Positions 1-6,751 of a stretch of DNA of 8,223 nt are shown here, piece by piece. The notes below the pieces were generated by a model. It made no database searches and had not been told where the DNA came from. It saw only the letters and a list, made by a program, of their open reading frames with translations. Origin of the DNA: Mageeibacillus sp. UBA5747 (GTDB lineage Bacteria; Bacillota; Clostridia; Saccharofermentanales; UBA5734); the NCBI GenBank assembly GCA_002419145.1, contig DIFN01000091.1, positions 1-8,223 of the forward strand, written 5' to 3'. The stretch's first letter is position 1. Every line of letters starts with the position of its first letter. Both the position numbers and the translations under genes were made by a program.

Positions 1-417
1 AAAATGGGTTTCAAAGATCCCAATGCCACCAGTGAAGTTGCAGATGCCATGCTGACCCAAAATCCGGATATCCAGGCGATCTTTGCCCACTGGGACGTCC
101 CGGCTGAAGGTGTTCTCTCCTCACTGCGTGCCGCTGGCCGCACCGATGTCAAGCTCAGCACCATCGACCTCGGTAACAATGTCGCCAAGGAGATTGCTGA
201 AGGCAACATTCTCGGCCTCGGTGCCCAGCTGCCCTACGATCAAGGCGTTGCTGAGGCAACATTAGGTGCCTATGCTTTGCTTGGTAAGGACGCTCCTGCC
301 TATGTCGCCGTTCCGGCACTCCGGGTTGACCAGAACAATATCCTTGAAGCTTACAAGCAGGTCTACCACGTGGATGCTCCCGACTGGCTGGTTGAAGCCG
401 CTAAGAGCAAAAAGTAA
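1..417 (+). CDS. Sugar ABC transporter substrate-binding protein, C-terminal part (5' end outside window)
   Basis: This is the last 138 or so residues of a periplasmic-type sugar-binding protein of the RbsB/Peripla_BP_4 class, which captures a sugar outside the membrane and delivers it to the CUT2 ATPase and permease encoded next. The reading frame is open from base 1, so the Met at base 4 is very probably internal; signal peptide and N-terminal lobe lie upstream. Visible family features are a beta strand ending in Trp (AIFAHWD), a hinge-region strand (LSTIDLG), the QLPYDQG segment typical of sugar-binding proteins, and a C-terminal NILEAYKQVY helix. The stop is TAA at 415-417. Placement directly ahead of the ATPase and permease genes supports the role. 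Ligand not known: the family takes pentoses, hexoses, inositols and other polyols. The same fold, clearly related in sequence, is fused to the regulator encoded at 6398-4335. Confidence 0.93.
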   Translation, partial: KMGFKDPNATSEVADAMLTQNPDIQAIFAHWDVPAEGVLSSLRAAGRTDVKLSTIDLGNNVAKEIAEGNILGLGAQLPYDQGVAEATLGAYALLGKDAPAYVAVPALRVDQNNILEAYKQVYHVDAPDWLVEAAKSKK

Positions 418-450
418 TCCTGCCGTCCTCCTGGAACATTTTCCTCCTCA

Positions 451-480
451 CCGGCGGCCTGGCTTCGGCCGGGCCGCCGG
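451..480 (+). promoter_or_regulatory. GC-rich intercistronic hairpin with UUCG tetraloop
   Basis: The arms 451-463 and 468-480 form a 13-bp stem with a single G-U wobble, closed as C(UUCG)G, one of the most stable RNA tetraloops known. It lies in the 89-base gap between the binding-protein gene and the ATPase gene. No T-run follows (next bases are ccaacaaaaag), so it does not look like a complete intrinsic terminator. In known sugar operons such structures protect the upstream binding-protein message from 3' exonuclease decay or cause partial termination, giving more binding protein than membrane components. That role is inferred here. Confidence 0.8.
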
Positions 481-506
481 CCAACAAAAAGAAACGAGTG
501 GTGCTC

Positions 507-2015
507 ATGGAACAATACGTATTGGAAATGAAAGGGATCAACAAATCCTTCGGTTCCGTACCTGTTCTCAAGAATGTTGAATTCAAACTCAGACAGGGTG
601 AAGTCCATGCTCTGGTTGGCGGCAACGGCGCCGGCAAATCGACCTTGATGAAAATCATGACCGGGGTCTACACCCTGGATTCGGGTGAAATCCATGTGAA
701 CGGCAAACCGACACATATTAAAGACACACGCGATGCCAAAGCTCAGGGAATCGCCATGATCTTCCAGGAATTATCCCTGGTCCAAAGCATGACAGTGGCC
801 GAAAACATTTTCCTGGGCGAGGAAATCGCCCATAACGGTCTCCGCGATGCACGCAGGATGAATGATCAGGCTGCGAAGATCCTGGCTGAGCTTGATCTCG
901 ATATCGACCCAACGACCCCGGTCTATCGATTGAGTGTTGGCCTCAGCCAGATGGTTGAAATCGCCAAGGCGCTGTCCAAGGATGCGAAAATTCTGGTCTT
1001 CGACGAACCGACAGCCTCGTTGTCCGAGACCGAGACGTCGAGACTTTTTGAAATCATTCAGACGCTCAAAGCAAAAGGCGTTTCGATGGTCTACATTTCC
1101 CACCGCATGAAAGAGATCCAAATGGTTGCTGACTCAATCACGATCTTGCGCGACGGGCAATTCATTCTGCGTGACTCGATTGCCAACTTGACGATGGAGC
1201 AAATTATCTCGCATCTGATCGGTGGCGAATCTTCCAAGCATCAATTTGACTGGGTTCCTCGTCACTATGACGAGAACGCCCCGGATCTGCTTCATCTGGA
1301 ATCTGTCAAAATCAATGACAAAATCAACAATGTCACTTTTGGCCTCAAGCCGGGTGAAATTCTGGGACTGGCTGGCCTGATGGGCAGTGGCCGGACCGAG
1401 ATTCTTGAAACCCTGTTTGGTTTGCGCCCGAAACTGGCCGGCACCATTTCACTTAACAACCAGAAGCTGGATTACAGCAGTCCCCAAGATGCCATTCGCG
1501 CCGGTTTTGCTCTCGTGCCAGAGGACAGACGCAAACTGGGCCTGGTCTTGAACCATTCTGTGCGGGAAAATCTGATCTTGCCTATTCTCAAAAATCTGCG
1601 AGGAAACAAGCTACGATTCCTGATCAAGGAAAAGCAGGCCGATAGGGTCACCGAAGAGAGTGTGCACAAGCTTAATATTGTCACCAGCAGCATCAACAAG
1701 ACCATCCGTCTGCTCTCCGGAGGCAATCAGCAAAAGGTTGTCATTGCCAAATGGTTGAACACGAACCCTCGCATCCTGATGCTCGATGAACCGACCGCTG
1801 GGGTCGACATTGGCGCTAAAACAGAAATTATCCAGATTATCCGCAATTTCGCTGACCAGGGCAATTCCGTCATATTTGTTTCATCTGAATTGTCAGAAAT
1901 GCTGGCAATCTGCGACCGGATCATCACCATTTATGACGGCCGGATCACCGGTGAACTGTCCAGAAAAGACATAGGGGTAGAGGAGGAGCTGCAACATGCC
2001 ATCCAAAGAGGTTAA
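507..2015 (+). CDS. CUT2-family sugar ABC transporter, double ATP-binding protein (RbsA/MglA/XylG type)
   Basis: Cytoplasmic ATPase that powers sugar uptake with the permease encoded next. The 502-residue product has two nucleotide-binding domains in one chain, the normal length for this family. Domain 1: Walker A GGNGAGKST (38-46), Q-loop Q87, signature LSVGLSQ (142-148), Walker B with DE at 166-167, H-loop H199. Domain 2 (from about 260): degenerate Walker A GLMGSGRTE (290-298) with Arg for the catalytic Lys, signature LSGGNQQ (403-409), Walker B DE at 427-428, and Ser where the H-loop His would be. This asymmetry is normal for CUT2 ATPases. ATG 507 is chosen over in-frame GTG codons at 498 and 501 because related proteins start close to the first beta strand; the Shine-Dalgarno is weak in every case. 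The 3' end overlaps the permease gene by 20 bases. No exact substrate can be named, so no symbol is given. Confidence 0.95.
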   Translation: MEQYVLEMKGINKSFGSVPVLKNVEFKLRQGEVHALVGGNGAGKSTLMKIMTGVYTLDSGEIHVNGKPTHIKDTRDAKAQGIAMIFQELSLVQSMTVAENIFLGEEIAHNGLRDARRMNDQAAKILAELDLDIDPTTPVYRLSVGLSQMVEIAKALSKDAKILVFDEPTASLSETETSRLFEIIQTLKAKGVSMVYISHRMKEIQMVADSITILRDGQFILRDSIANLTMEQIISHLIGGESSKHQFDWVPRHYDENAPDLLHLESVKINDKINNVTFGLKPGEILGLAGLMGSGRTEILETLFGLRPKLAGTISLNNQKLDYSSPQDAIRAGFALVPEDRRKLGLVLNHSVRENLILPILKNLRGNKLRFLIKEKQADRVTEESVHKLNIVTSSINKTIRLLSGGNQQKVVIAKWLNTNPRILMLDEPTAGVDIGAKTEIIQIIRNFADQGNSVIFVSSELSEMLAICDRIITIYDGRITGELSRKDIGVEEELQHAIQRG

Positions 2016-2973
2016 CAAGCGTGCATCGCTTCGGTCCATCCAATGGAACCGTTATATGGTCTATATCGTTTTTATTATCGTATTCATTTTGTTCTCGATC
2101 CTCCTGAACAACAAAGGGTTCCTTAATCCGAACAACCTGGCTAATATCCTGCGCCAGACCTCGATGATTTCGATCATGGCGGTCGCCGGAACCTTTGTCA
2201 TTGCAGCAGGGCAGATCGACCTGACCATCGGTGCAGTCGCTGCTATGTCAGCCATGATTGCCTCTCTGGTCTTGCGTGATCTCAACAACATCCCGCTGGC
2301 AGTCCTGGGCGGTGTCGGCTTTGGCGTTCTATCCGGTGCCATCGTCGGTTTGCTGGTCACCAAGCTTCGTTTGCCGGCATTTCTGGCAACCATGGGCATG
2401 ATGTCGGTCATCCGTGGTGCCGCCATGTGGGTCACGCAGACGGCTGCTGTTCCAATCAAGAATGCCACTTTCAACCAAGTCTTTGGCATCGGTATGATTG
2501 GCGGCATCTCCGTCCTGGTTTTCTGGACCATCGGTTTCTACATCGTAGGTTACATCCTGTTCAACAAGAGTATTTTTGGCCGGCACACCCTGGCAACAGG
2601 TGGCAATGAACTGTCAGCAATCTACTCTGGTGTCAAAACCAATCGAATCAAGATCATCGTCTTCATCCTTTCCGGCGCCTTTGCCGGATTTGCCGGCATC
2701 CTCTACGCTGGCCGCATGCAGGCAGGACGATTTTCGTTCGGTGATGGGGACGAACTCTCGGTCATCGCCGCCGTCGTCCTCGGTGGCACCTCGATGGCTG
2801 GCGGTTCCGGATCGGTCGTCGGCTCCCTCTTCGGCTCGATCCTGATGGGTGTCATCAACAACGCTCTGATCCTGGCTGGATTATCGATCGCACAACAGAC
2901 CATCATCAAAGGTGCCATCATTGTTCTGGCCGTTGCGCTGAGCAACCTGACCCAAGGGAAACAAAAACAATAA
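1996..2973 (+). CDS. CUT2-family sugar ABC transporter permease (RbsC type)
   Basis: Integral inner-membrane protein of 325 residues that forms the sugar channel, normal length for the RbsC/XylH/BPD_transp_2 family. A short basic N-terminus (residues 1-18) is followed by repeated hydrophobic segments: about 20-38, 50-70, 75-95, 100-125, 165-190, 215-235, 255-275 and 280-318. The GGNELSAIYSGVKTNRIK stretch near residues 200-220 matches the cytoplasmic loop by which family permeases contact the ATPase, and the GDGDELSVIAAVVLGGTS stretch is also family-typical. The start is well supported: AGGAGG at 1981-1986 lies 9 bases ahead of ATG 1996. The gene begins inside the end of the ATPase gene (20-base overlap), so the two are probably translationally coupled. 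No odd residues or breaks seen. Substrate undetermined. Confidence 0.95.
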   Translation: MPSKEVNKRASLRSIQWNRYMVYIVFIIVFILFSILLNNKGFLNPNNLANILRQTSMISIMAVAGTFVIAAGQIDLTIGAVAAMSAMIASLVLRDLNNIPLAVLGGVGFGVLSGAIVGLLVTKLRLPAFLATMGMMSVIRGAAMWVTQTAAVPIKNATFNQVFGIGMIGGISVLVFWTIGFYIVGYILFNKSIFGRHTLATGGNELSAIYSGVKTNRIKIIVFILSGAFAGFAGILYAGRMQAGRFSFGDGDELSVIAAVVLGGTSMAGGSGSVVGSLFGSILMGVINNALILAGLSIAQQTIIKGAIIVLAVALSNLTQGKQKQ

Positions 2974-3054
2974 CTCCGTTTCGGCAACCATAGCGTTGAG
3001 ACGGTTTGAAGGCCCTTCGGCCAGTCGATTCGTATCCCAATCATCAACATAAAC

Positions 3055-3060
3055 AGGAGG
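3055..3060 (+). promoter_or_regulatory. Ribosome binding site fixing the start of the first dehydrogenase
   Basis: AGGAGG lies 5 bases ahead of ATG 3066. An in-frame TTG at 3006 would add 20 residues, but those residues (KALRPVDSYPNHQHKQ...) are unlike the family, and the MKKL-VG start given by ATG 3066 matches the start of the paralogue at 6752. Confidence 0.85.
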
Positions 3061-3065
3061 ATTGT

Positions 3066-4238
3066 ATGAAAAAGTTAAAAGTTGGACTCATTGGCGCTGG
3101 ATTTATGGGCAAGGCTCATGTGGTTGGTTATTCCAATATGCCAAAATTCTTCTGGCCTGCCCCGGCTGTACCGGTGCTTGACACCGTCTGCGACATCGTT
3201 CCTTCGATTGCAGCTGACGCCAAGGATCGCTTCGGTTTCGAAAAGGCCTGCACCGACTGGCACGATGTCGTCAATGACCCGACCATCGATATCGTCAGTG
3301 TTTGCACACCCAACAACAGCCATGCTGAAATCGCGATCGCCGCACTCAAAGCCGGCAAGCATGTCATCTGCGAAAAACCAATCGCCAATACGCTCGAAAA
3401 TGCTCAGGCCATGGCTGAAGCTGCAGCCAATGCCCAGAAGGGCCAGACGCTGATCAATATGTGCGCCTACCAGTATCGCCGTGTTCCCGCTTTGGTCATG
3501 GCCAAAAAGCTGATCGACGAAGGTTCGATTGGCAAGATCCTGAACATCCGCGCGACCTATCTGCAGAGCTGGTCGGCCGATCCGTCTTCGCCGCTGTCCT
3601 GGCGTTTCCAGAAGAAAATTGCCGGTGCAGGCACCCTTGGCGACATCGCCACCCACGTGATCGACATCACGCAGTATCTGGCCGGCGACATCCAGGAAGT
3701 CGTCTCCTTCATGGATACCTATATCAAGGAACGTCCAGTCCAGGAGGGTGGGGTTGACTTGCTCGGCACCGTCAAACTCAGCGCCGATGCCAAAAAGGAA
3801 GTGGTTGACGTTGATGATGAAACGTCCTTCCTGCTTCGCCTCGCCAGCGGCGCCAACGGCAGCATCGAAGCGACTCGCAACGCCTGGGGCCGCAACAATT
3901 TCATCACCGTTGAAGTGCATGGCACAGAAGGTTCGATCCTGTTCAACTATGAACGTCTCAACGAATTGCAGGTCTGCTTTGCCAAAGACCCAGACGACCG
4001 CCGTGGCTTCAAGACCATCTACACCGGCCCGGCCCACTTCTATGGCGAAGTGACTTGGAACATCCCAGGCATGAACATCGGTTACGGTGAGCTCAAAACG
4101 ATCGAAACGTACGAATTCATCAAGGCTGTTGCAACCGGCGTGCAGCCCTCGACCACCTTTGCCGAAGGCCTCAAAGTTGCCAAAGTCTGTGATGCCGTCG
4201 CCCGCTCCGCCACCAGCGGAAAATGGGAAAAAGTCTGA
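3066..4238 (+). CDS. Gfo/Idh/MocA-family NAD(P)-dependent sugar dehydrogenase, first paralogue
   Basis: A 390-residue cytoplasmic oxidoreductase of the glucose-fructose oxidoreductase / inositol dehydrogenase family, expected to oxidise or reduce a sugar hydroxyl or keto group. The N-terminal Rossmann domain has GAGFMG (10-15), an acidic residue at the end of beta-2 (D43, favouring NAD over NADP), TPNNSH (81-86) and the family motif EKP (103-105) with presumed catalytic Lys104. The C-terminal alpha/beta domain carries GDIATHVID (192-200), with D193 and H197 as the usual catalytic pair. It follows the permease by 92 bases on the same strand and is probably co-transcribed. It is about 60% identical to the protein at 6752-7918 over the first 105 residues, including the shared FFWPAPA segment. 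Exact substrate unknown; 3-keto-sugar chemistry (levoglucosan or glycoside type) or inositol chemistry are candidates. Confidence 0.93.
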   Translation: MKKLKVGLIGAGFMGKAHVVGYSNMPKFFWPAPAVPVLDTVCDIVPSIAADAKDRFGFEKACTDWHDVVNDPTIDIVSVCTPNNSHAEIAIAALKAGKHVICEKPIANTLENAQAMAEAAANAQKGQTLINMCAYQYRRVPALVMAKKLIDEGSIGKILNIRATYLQSWSADPSSPLSWRFQKKIAGAGTLGDIATHVIDITQYLAGDIQEVVSFMDTYIKERPVQEGGVDLLGTVKLSADAKKEVVDVDDETSFLLRLASGANGSIEATRNAWGRNNFITVEVHGTEGSILFNYERLNELQVCFAKDPDDRRGFKTIYTGPAHFYGEVTWNIPGMNIGYGELKTIETYEFIKAVATGVQPSTTFAEGLKVAKVCDAVARSATSGKWEKV

Positions 4239-4295
4239 TCCAGCCAATTGCCTGACCAGAGGTTATTTCGACCACTCGCCTGCCCTTAACTCAAA

Positions 4296-4331
4296 CAGCC
4301 GCCGCGATCCCTTAACGAATCGCGGCGGCTG
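4296..4331. terminator. Probable bidirectional terminator between convergent genes
   Basis: A perfect 13-bp inverted repeat, CAGCCGCCGCGAT (4296-4308) and its complement (4319-4331), surrounds a 10-base loop. It sits between the dehydrogenase stop (4238) and the regulator stop (4335), starting three bases past the latter. On - the stem is followed by TTTGAGTT, a short imperfect U tract; on + only CTGTT follows. It therefore looks best as the regulator's terminator, with a probable secondary role for the + operon. Confidence 0.82.
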
Positions 4332-4334
4332 CTG

Positions 4335-6398
4335 TTACATCGCAGTCAGTTGTGGATTTTCGCTGATTGCTTCGCTTAGCTGGGCTGGGGAACGTTCATG
4401 GAAGACTTTCTGCCAGGATTTGAGCAGATTCTCCGGTGTGATGACGATGGGCTCGACACCGATGAAAGATGGGACAGGTTTGTTGATCAGAGCATTTGCA
4501 GCGGCTAAGGCCATGGCCTGGCCTTGCTCGTACGGCGTCTGGGCGCTTAAAACTTTGACCATACCGCCTTTGGCCATGTTCAGGGCGACGGGATATTCAA
4601 GATCGGCTGTGGCGATGGCGACATCGGTATAGCCCAATTCGGTCAGGGCGGACATCGCCATCATGGCTGGGCCCTCCCAGGAAATATACAGACCCTCGAT
4701 TTCAGGGTATTTGCCAAACAGTTCCAAGGTGCGATCGTAGGCATTTTCTTCACTGGCGAAATAATAAGAGGCGACAATCTGAAGATCAGGGTACTCCTCA
4801 ACCAGGATCTGCTCAGCCGCTTTATCCCGCTGATTGGTGGCGTAAAAATCGGCACCGTGCTTGAGGAAGGCGATCTTGCGTTTGCCATGGTGGCGCATAT
4901 AATCGCCCAGCCCGCGGCCGATGCTGCGGCCATAAGAACGCTCATTGACCGAGACGCAGGTCACATAGTCATCGGTCGTCAGACCGCTCGGAACATTGGT
5001 GATCAGAACCAGCTTGGTCTTGCTCTGGGCAATTTTCTTGAACACGGGTGCCGTCTTGATGTTGTCGGTGGGCAGGGTGATGATCACATCCGGCTCAAAG
5101 GACAAAAGACTTTCCAGCTGCTTGCTCTGCATTTCGGGATCGAAATGGGCGTCGGTTACAGCCAGGATCGAGATACCCAACGAACTGAAGATGTCCTTGA
5201 TCCCCTGCTCGTGCAGACGCATCCAGGCTTTGCCCGTGTAGTGGAACGCGATCGCGGCCGTGTAGTGGCCGGATTGGATCACCTTTTTATCGGCATCGGA
5301 AAGCAACAGGACATCTGGGGAAGCGGCCTTTTCCCCAAAGGGGCCGCGGCCGATCCCGTACGTTGAATTGCGCACCCGCAGCTCGGTTGGCACGATTTCC
5401 GTCCGGTGGTTGGTTTTTCTCTTGCCCGATTCGCTGGATTCTGTGTCTTCGAGCTTGATTTGTTCGAGCAGGCATTGGACCGTCAATTCACCAATCCTGG
5501 ATATGTCCTGCGCGACGGTGGTGATCGGCGGATTTAAAAAGGGGGCCCAGTCAAAGTCGTTAAAGCCTACGATGGATAGTTCCTGAGGGCAACTGATGTT
5601 ATTGGCGTTGATGTATTTGATTACGGAAAGGAGGGTGAGGTAGTTGGCGGCAAACACCGCGGTAGGCGGATTCGGAGTCGTCATCAGCTGGCGCATGGCC
5701 GCAAAAACTTGCTCTTCGGTTATGCGCTCGGTAAGGACAAAGTCTTCCGGGGGCTCGATGCCATTATCCTTCAAGGCCTTGAGATAGCCAGCTATACGAT
5801 CCAGATTCGATTCGGACAGCTTGTTGCCGCAAATCATGGCTATTTTTTCATGACCACTGCGGATCAGGTGTGTCGTGGCTTTGTATGCGCCTCCCAAGTT
5901 GTCGGAAAGAACGATGTCGCATTCCAGACCGCTGAGATGAGATCCGATGCTGACGACTGGAATCTTCAGAGCTTTGAGCATTCTGGAGACAGCTTGCTCG
6001 ATCTGGTCCGGCCCGGGCAGGAAGATCAGCCCGGCAGCGTTGCTGCTGGAAAAAAGCAGGTGACTGAGTAAATCAAAATGGTCTTCGGCATCGTGGTATT
6101 CGGCTGAAACAAAGACAAAACCTGCCGCTTCGACCAGCGATTCACAAAATCGGATGATCTGGCGCTGGAAAGGATTCTGAATATCGGAAGAGAGCATGAC
6201 GATGTAGCGAAGATCGGATGGAATCTGGAGTGTTTTGGACTTTTTTACGACGAAATTCGGAGGATATTCCAGTGAATTGATCGCATCCTCCACACGCTTG
6301 ACAAGCTCTGGACTGACGTATCGGGTTTTATTGACAACGTGTGACACGGTGGCCACAGAGACGCCCGCAAGCCGGGCGACATCGCTGATGGTTGACAT
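4335..6398 (-). CDS. LacI-family transcriptional regulator fused to a second, sugar-ABC-type periplasmic-binding domain
   Basis: A 687-residue protein; ordinary LacI regulators have 330-360. In order: helix-turn-helix at about 3-46 (STISDVARLAGVSVATVSHVV), a short hinge, a complete LacI ligand-binding domain at about 63-347 with the usual SIVGFNDFDWAPFLNPPITTV segment and the LRVRNSTYG ending, a linker of about 15 residues, then a second binding domain at about 361-668. The second domain resembles transporter binding proteins (SWEGPA near 573, AQTPYEQG at 619-626, ENLLKSWQKVF near 656) and aligns with the binding protein at 1-417. It has no signal peptide and follows a DNA-binding domain, so it must act in the cytoplasm, presumably as an added sugar sensor. 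The start at ATG 6398 has GAGGT at 6406-6410 and gives the canonical M-S-T-I-S-D-V-A start. An upstream TTG at 6467 is rejected because it coincides with the gene's own -35 box. The gene converges on the transport operon and diverges from the second dehydrogenase; it probably controls both and itself. The hinge lacks the usual A-R-x-L pattern. Confidence 0.92.
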   Translation of the reverse strand: MSTISDVARLAGVSVATVSHVVNKTRYVSPELVKRVEDAINSLEYPPNFVVKKSKTLQIPSDLRYIVMLSSDIQNPFQRQIIRFCESLVEAAGFVFVSAEYHDAEDHFDLLSHLLFSSSNAAGLIFLPGPDQIEQAVSRMLKALKIPVVSIGSHLSGLECDIVLSDNLGGAYKATTHLIRSGHEKIAMICGNKLSESNLDRIAGYLKALKDNGIEPPEDFVLTERITEEQVFAAMRQLMTTPNPPTAVFAANYLTLLSVIKYINANNISCPQELSIVGFNDFDWAPFLNPPITTVAQDISRIGELTVQCLLEQIKLEDTESSESGKRKTNHRTEIVPTELRVRNSTYGIGRGPFGEKAASPDVLLLSDADKKVIQSGHYTAAIAFHYTGKAWMRLHEQGIKDIFSSLGISILAVTDAHFDPEMQSKQLESLLSFEPDVIITLPTDNIKTAPVFKKIAQSKTKLVLITNVPSGLTTDDYVTCVSVNERSYGRSIGRGLGDYMRHHGKRKIAFLKHGADFYATNQRDKAAEQILVEEYPDLQIVASYYFASEENAYDRTLELFGKYPEIEGLYISWEGPAMMAMSALTELGYTDVAIATADLEYPVALNMAKGGMVKVLSAQTPYEQGQAMALAAANALINKPVPSFIGVEPIVITPENLLKSWQKVFHERSPAQLSEAISENPQLTAM

Positions 6399-6405
6399 GC
6401 TTGCT

Positions 6406-6410
6406 ACCTC
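6406..6410 (-). promoter_or_regulatory. Ribosome binding site fixing the regulator start
   Basis: GAGGT on - lies 7 bases ahead of ATG 6398. It decides for this ATG over the TTG at 6467 and yields the standard LacI N-terminus. Confidence 0.8.
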
Positions 6411-6438
6411 GATCTCATATTTTTCTGGATTTGTCTCA

Positions 6439-6467
6439 AGTCTACCGTTTTCGGAAAGGAGCGTCAA
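6439..6467 (-). promoter_or_regulatory. Sigma-70-type promoter of the fused LacI regulator
   Basis: Reading on -, TTGACG (6467-6462) is followed by a 17-base spacer and TAGACT (6444-6439), a 5/6 and 4/6 match to consensus. The predicted transcript start near 6432 gives a leader of about 34 bases to ATG 6398, leaving room for the GAGGT site. Confidence 0.68.
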
Positions 6468-6672
6468 CCTTTTTGTAAAATATATAAAAATAACTTACCG
6501 GTTGTTAGAAGTTTAACAGGAAAAGCGGATAAAGGCTGGTATTCCAAGCTTTTTTGCTGCAACAGAACCAGCTGGCACCCGCGTATGAAACGGGAACAAG
6601 CCTGACGGGACGACCTAAAGTTTTTATATATTTAGCTGTAACTAAAAATATCCAAGAAATATTTCTGGACTA

Positions 6673-6701
6673 TTGACTCTTTGCACAGGCGGATGTATGA
6701 T
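6673..6701 (+). promoter_or_regulatory. Strong sigma-70-type promoter of the second dehydrogenase operon
   Basis: TTGACT (6673-6678), a spacer of exactly 17 bases and TATGAT (6696-6701) match consensus 5/6 and 5/6. The transcript would start near 6708, about 44 bases ahead of ATG 6752. A/T runs upstream (6621-6660) may add activity. A promoter this good without control would be constantly on, which fits repression from the palindrome just downstream. Confidence 0.82.
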
Positions 6702-6713
6702 TAAACCATATTG

Positions 6714-6731
6714 TTGCGTAAATTTAAGCAA
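6714..6731. promoter_or_regulatory. Candidate operator for the LacI-type regulator
   Basis: TTGCGTAAATTTAAGCAA is an 18-bp palindrome with one mismatched pair (G6718/A6727). It lies 12 bases past the -10 box, about +7 to +24, the classic position for a repressor that blocks early transcription. Most LacI-family operators have a central CG; this one has a central AATT, so the assignment rests on symmetry and position alone. Confidence 0.55.
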
Positions 6732-6751
6732 ACAACTATTCGGAGGCTGTT

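Larger units (their letters stand above)
6399..6751. other. Divergent intergenic control region (353 bases, no gene)
   Basis: The region is clearly more AT-rich than the flanking genes and holds no credible ORF. Identified parts are the regulator promoter (6439-6467, -), the rightward promoter (6673-6701, +) and an operator-like palindrome (6714-6731). The middle, about 6468-6672, is not explained. It contains weak dyads: TGTTA/TAACA at 6503-6518, AAAAGC (6521-6526) with GCTTTT (6548-6553) ending in six Ts, GCTGGT (6535-6540) with ACCAGC (6567-6572), and TTTAG/CTAAA at 6631-6646. The A/T runs at 6621-6650, just upstream of the rightward -35, could act as an UP element or curved DNA. Confidence 0.75.

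Noticed and set aside
2976..3004. Inverted repeat CCGTTTC/GAGACGG after the permease gene as a terminator
   Set aside because: It has only 7 bp with a wobble and a 15-base loop, and is followed by just three Ts. The next gene has a good ribosome binding site and no obvious own promoter, so read-through is more likely.
3075..4247. 390-codon open frame on -
   Set aside because: It lies entirely opposite the first dehydrogenase gene, has a product of no recognisable family, and is explained by the GC-biased codon use of the real gene.
4857..5366. 169-codon open frame on + inside the regulator gene
   Set aside because: It is opposite a clearly coding region with recognisable domains; no start signal supports it.
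6584..6600. Possible catabolite-repression (cre) site around TGAAACGGGAACA
   Set aside because: The spacing around the central CG does not fit the 14-bp consensus and several key positions mismatch.
6583..6603. Leader peptide ORF in the intergenic region (ATG AAA CGG ...)
   Set aside because: It is only six codons, has no ribosome binding site, and lies upstream of the predicted transcript start of the rightward operon.
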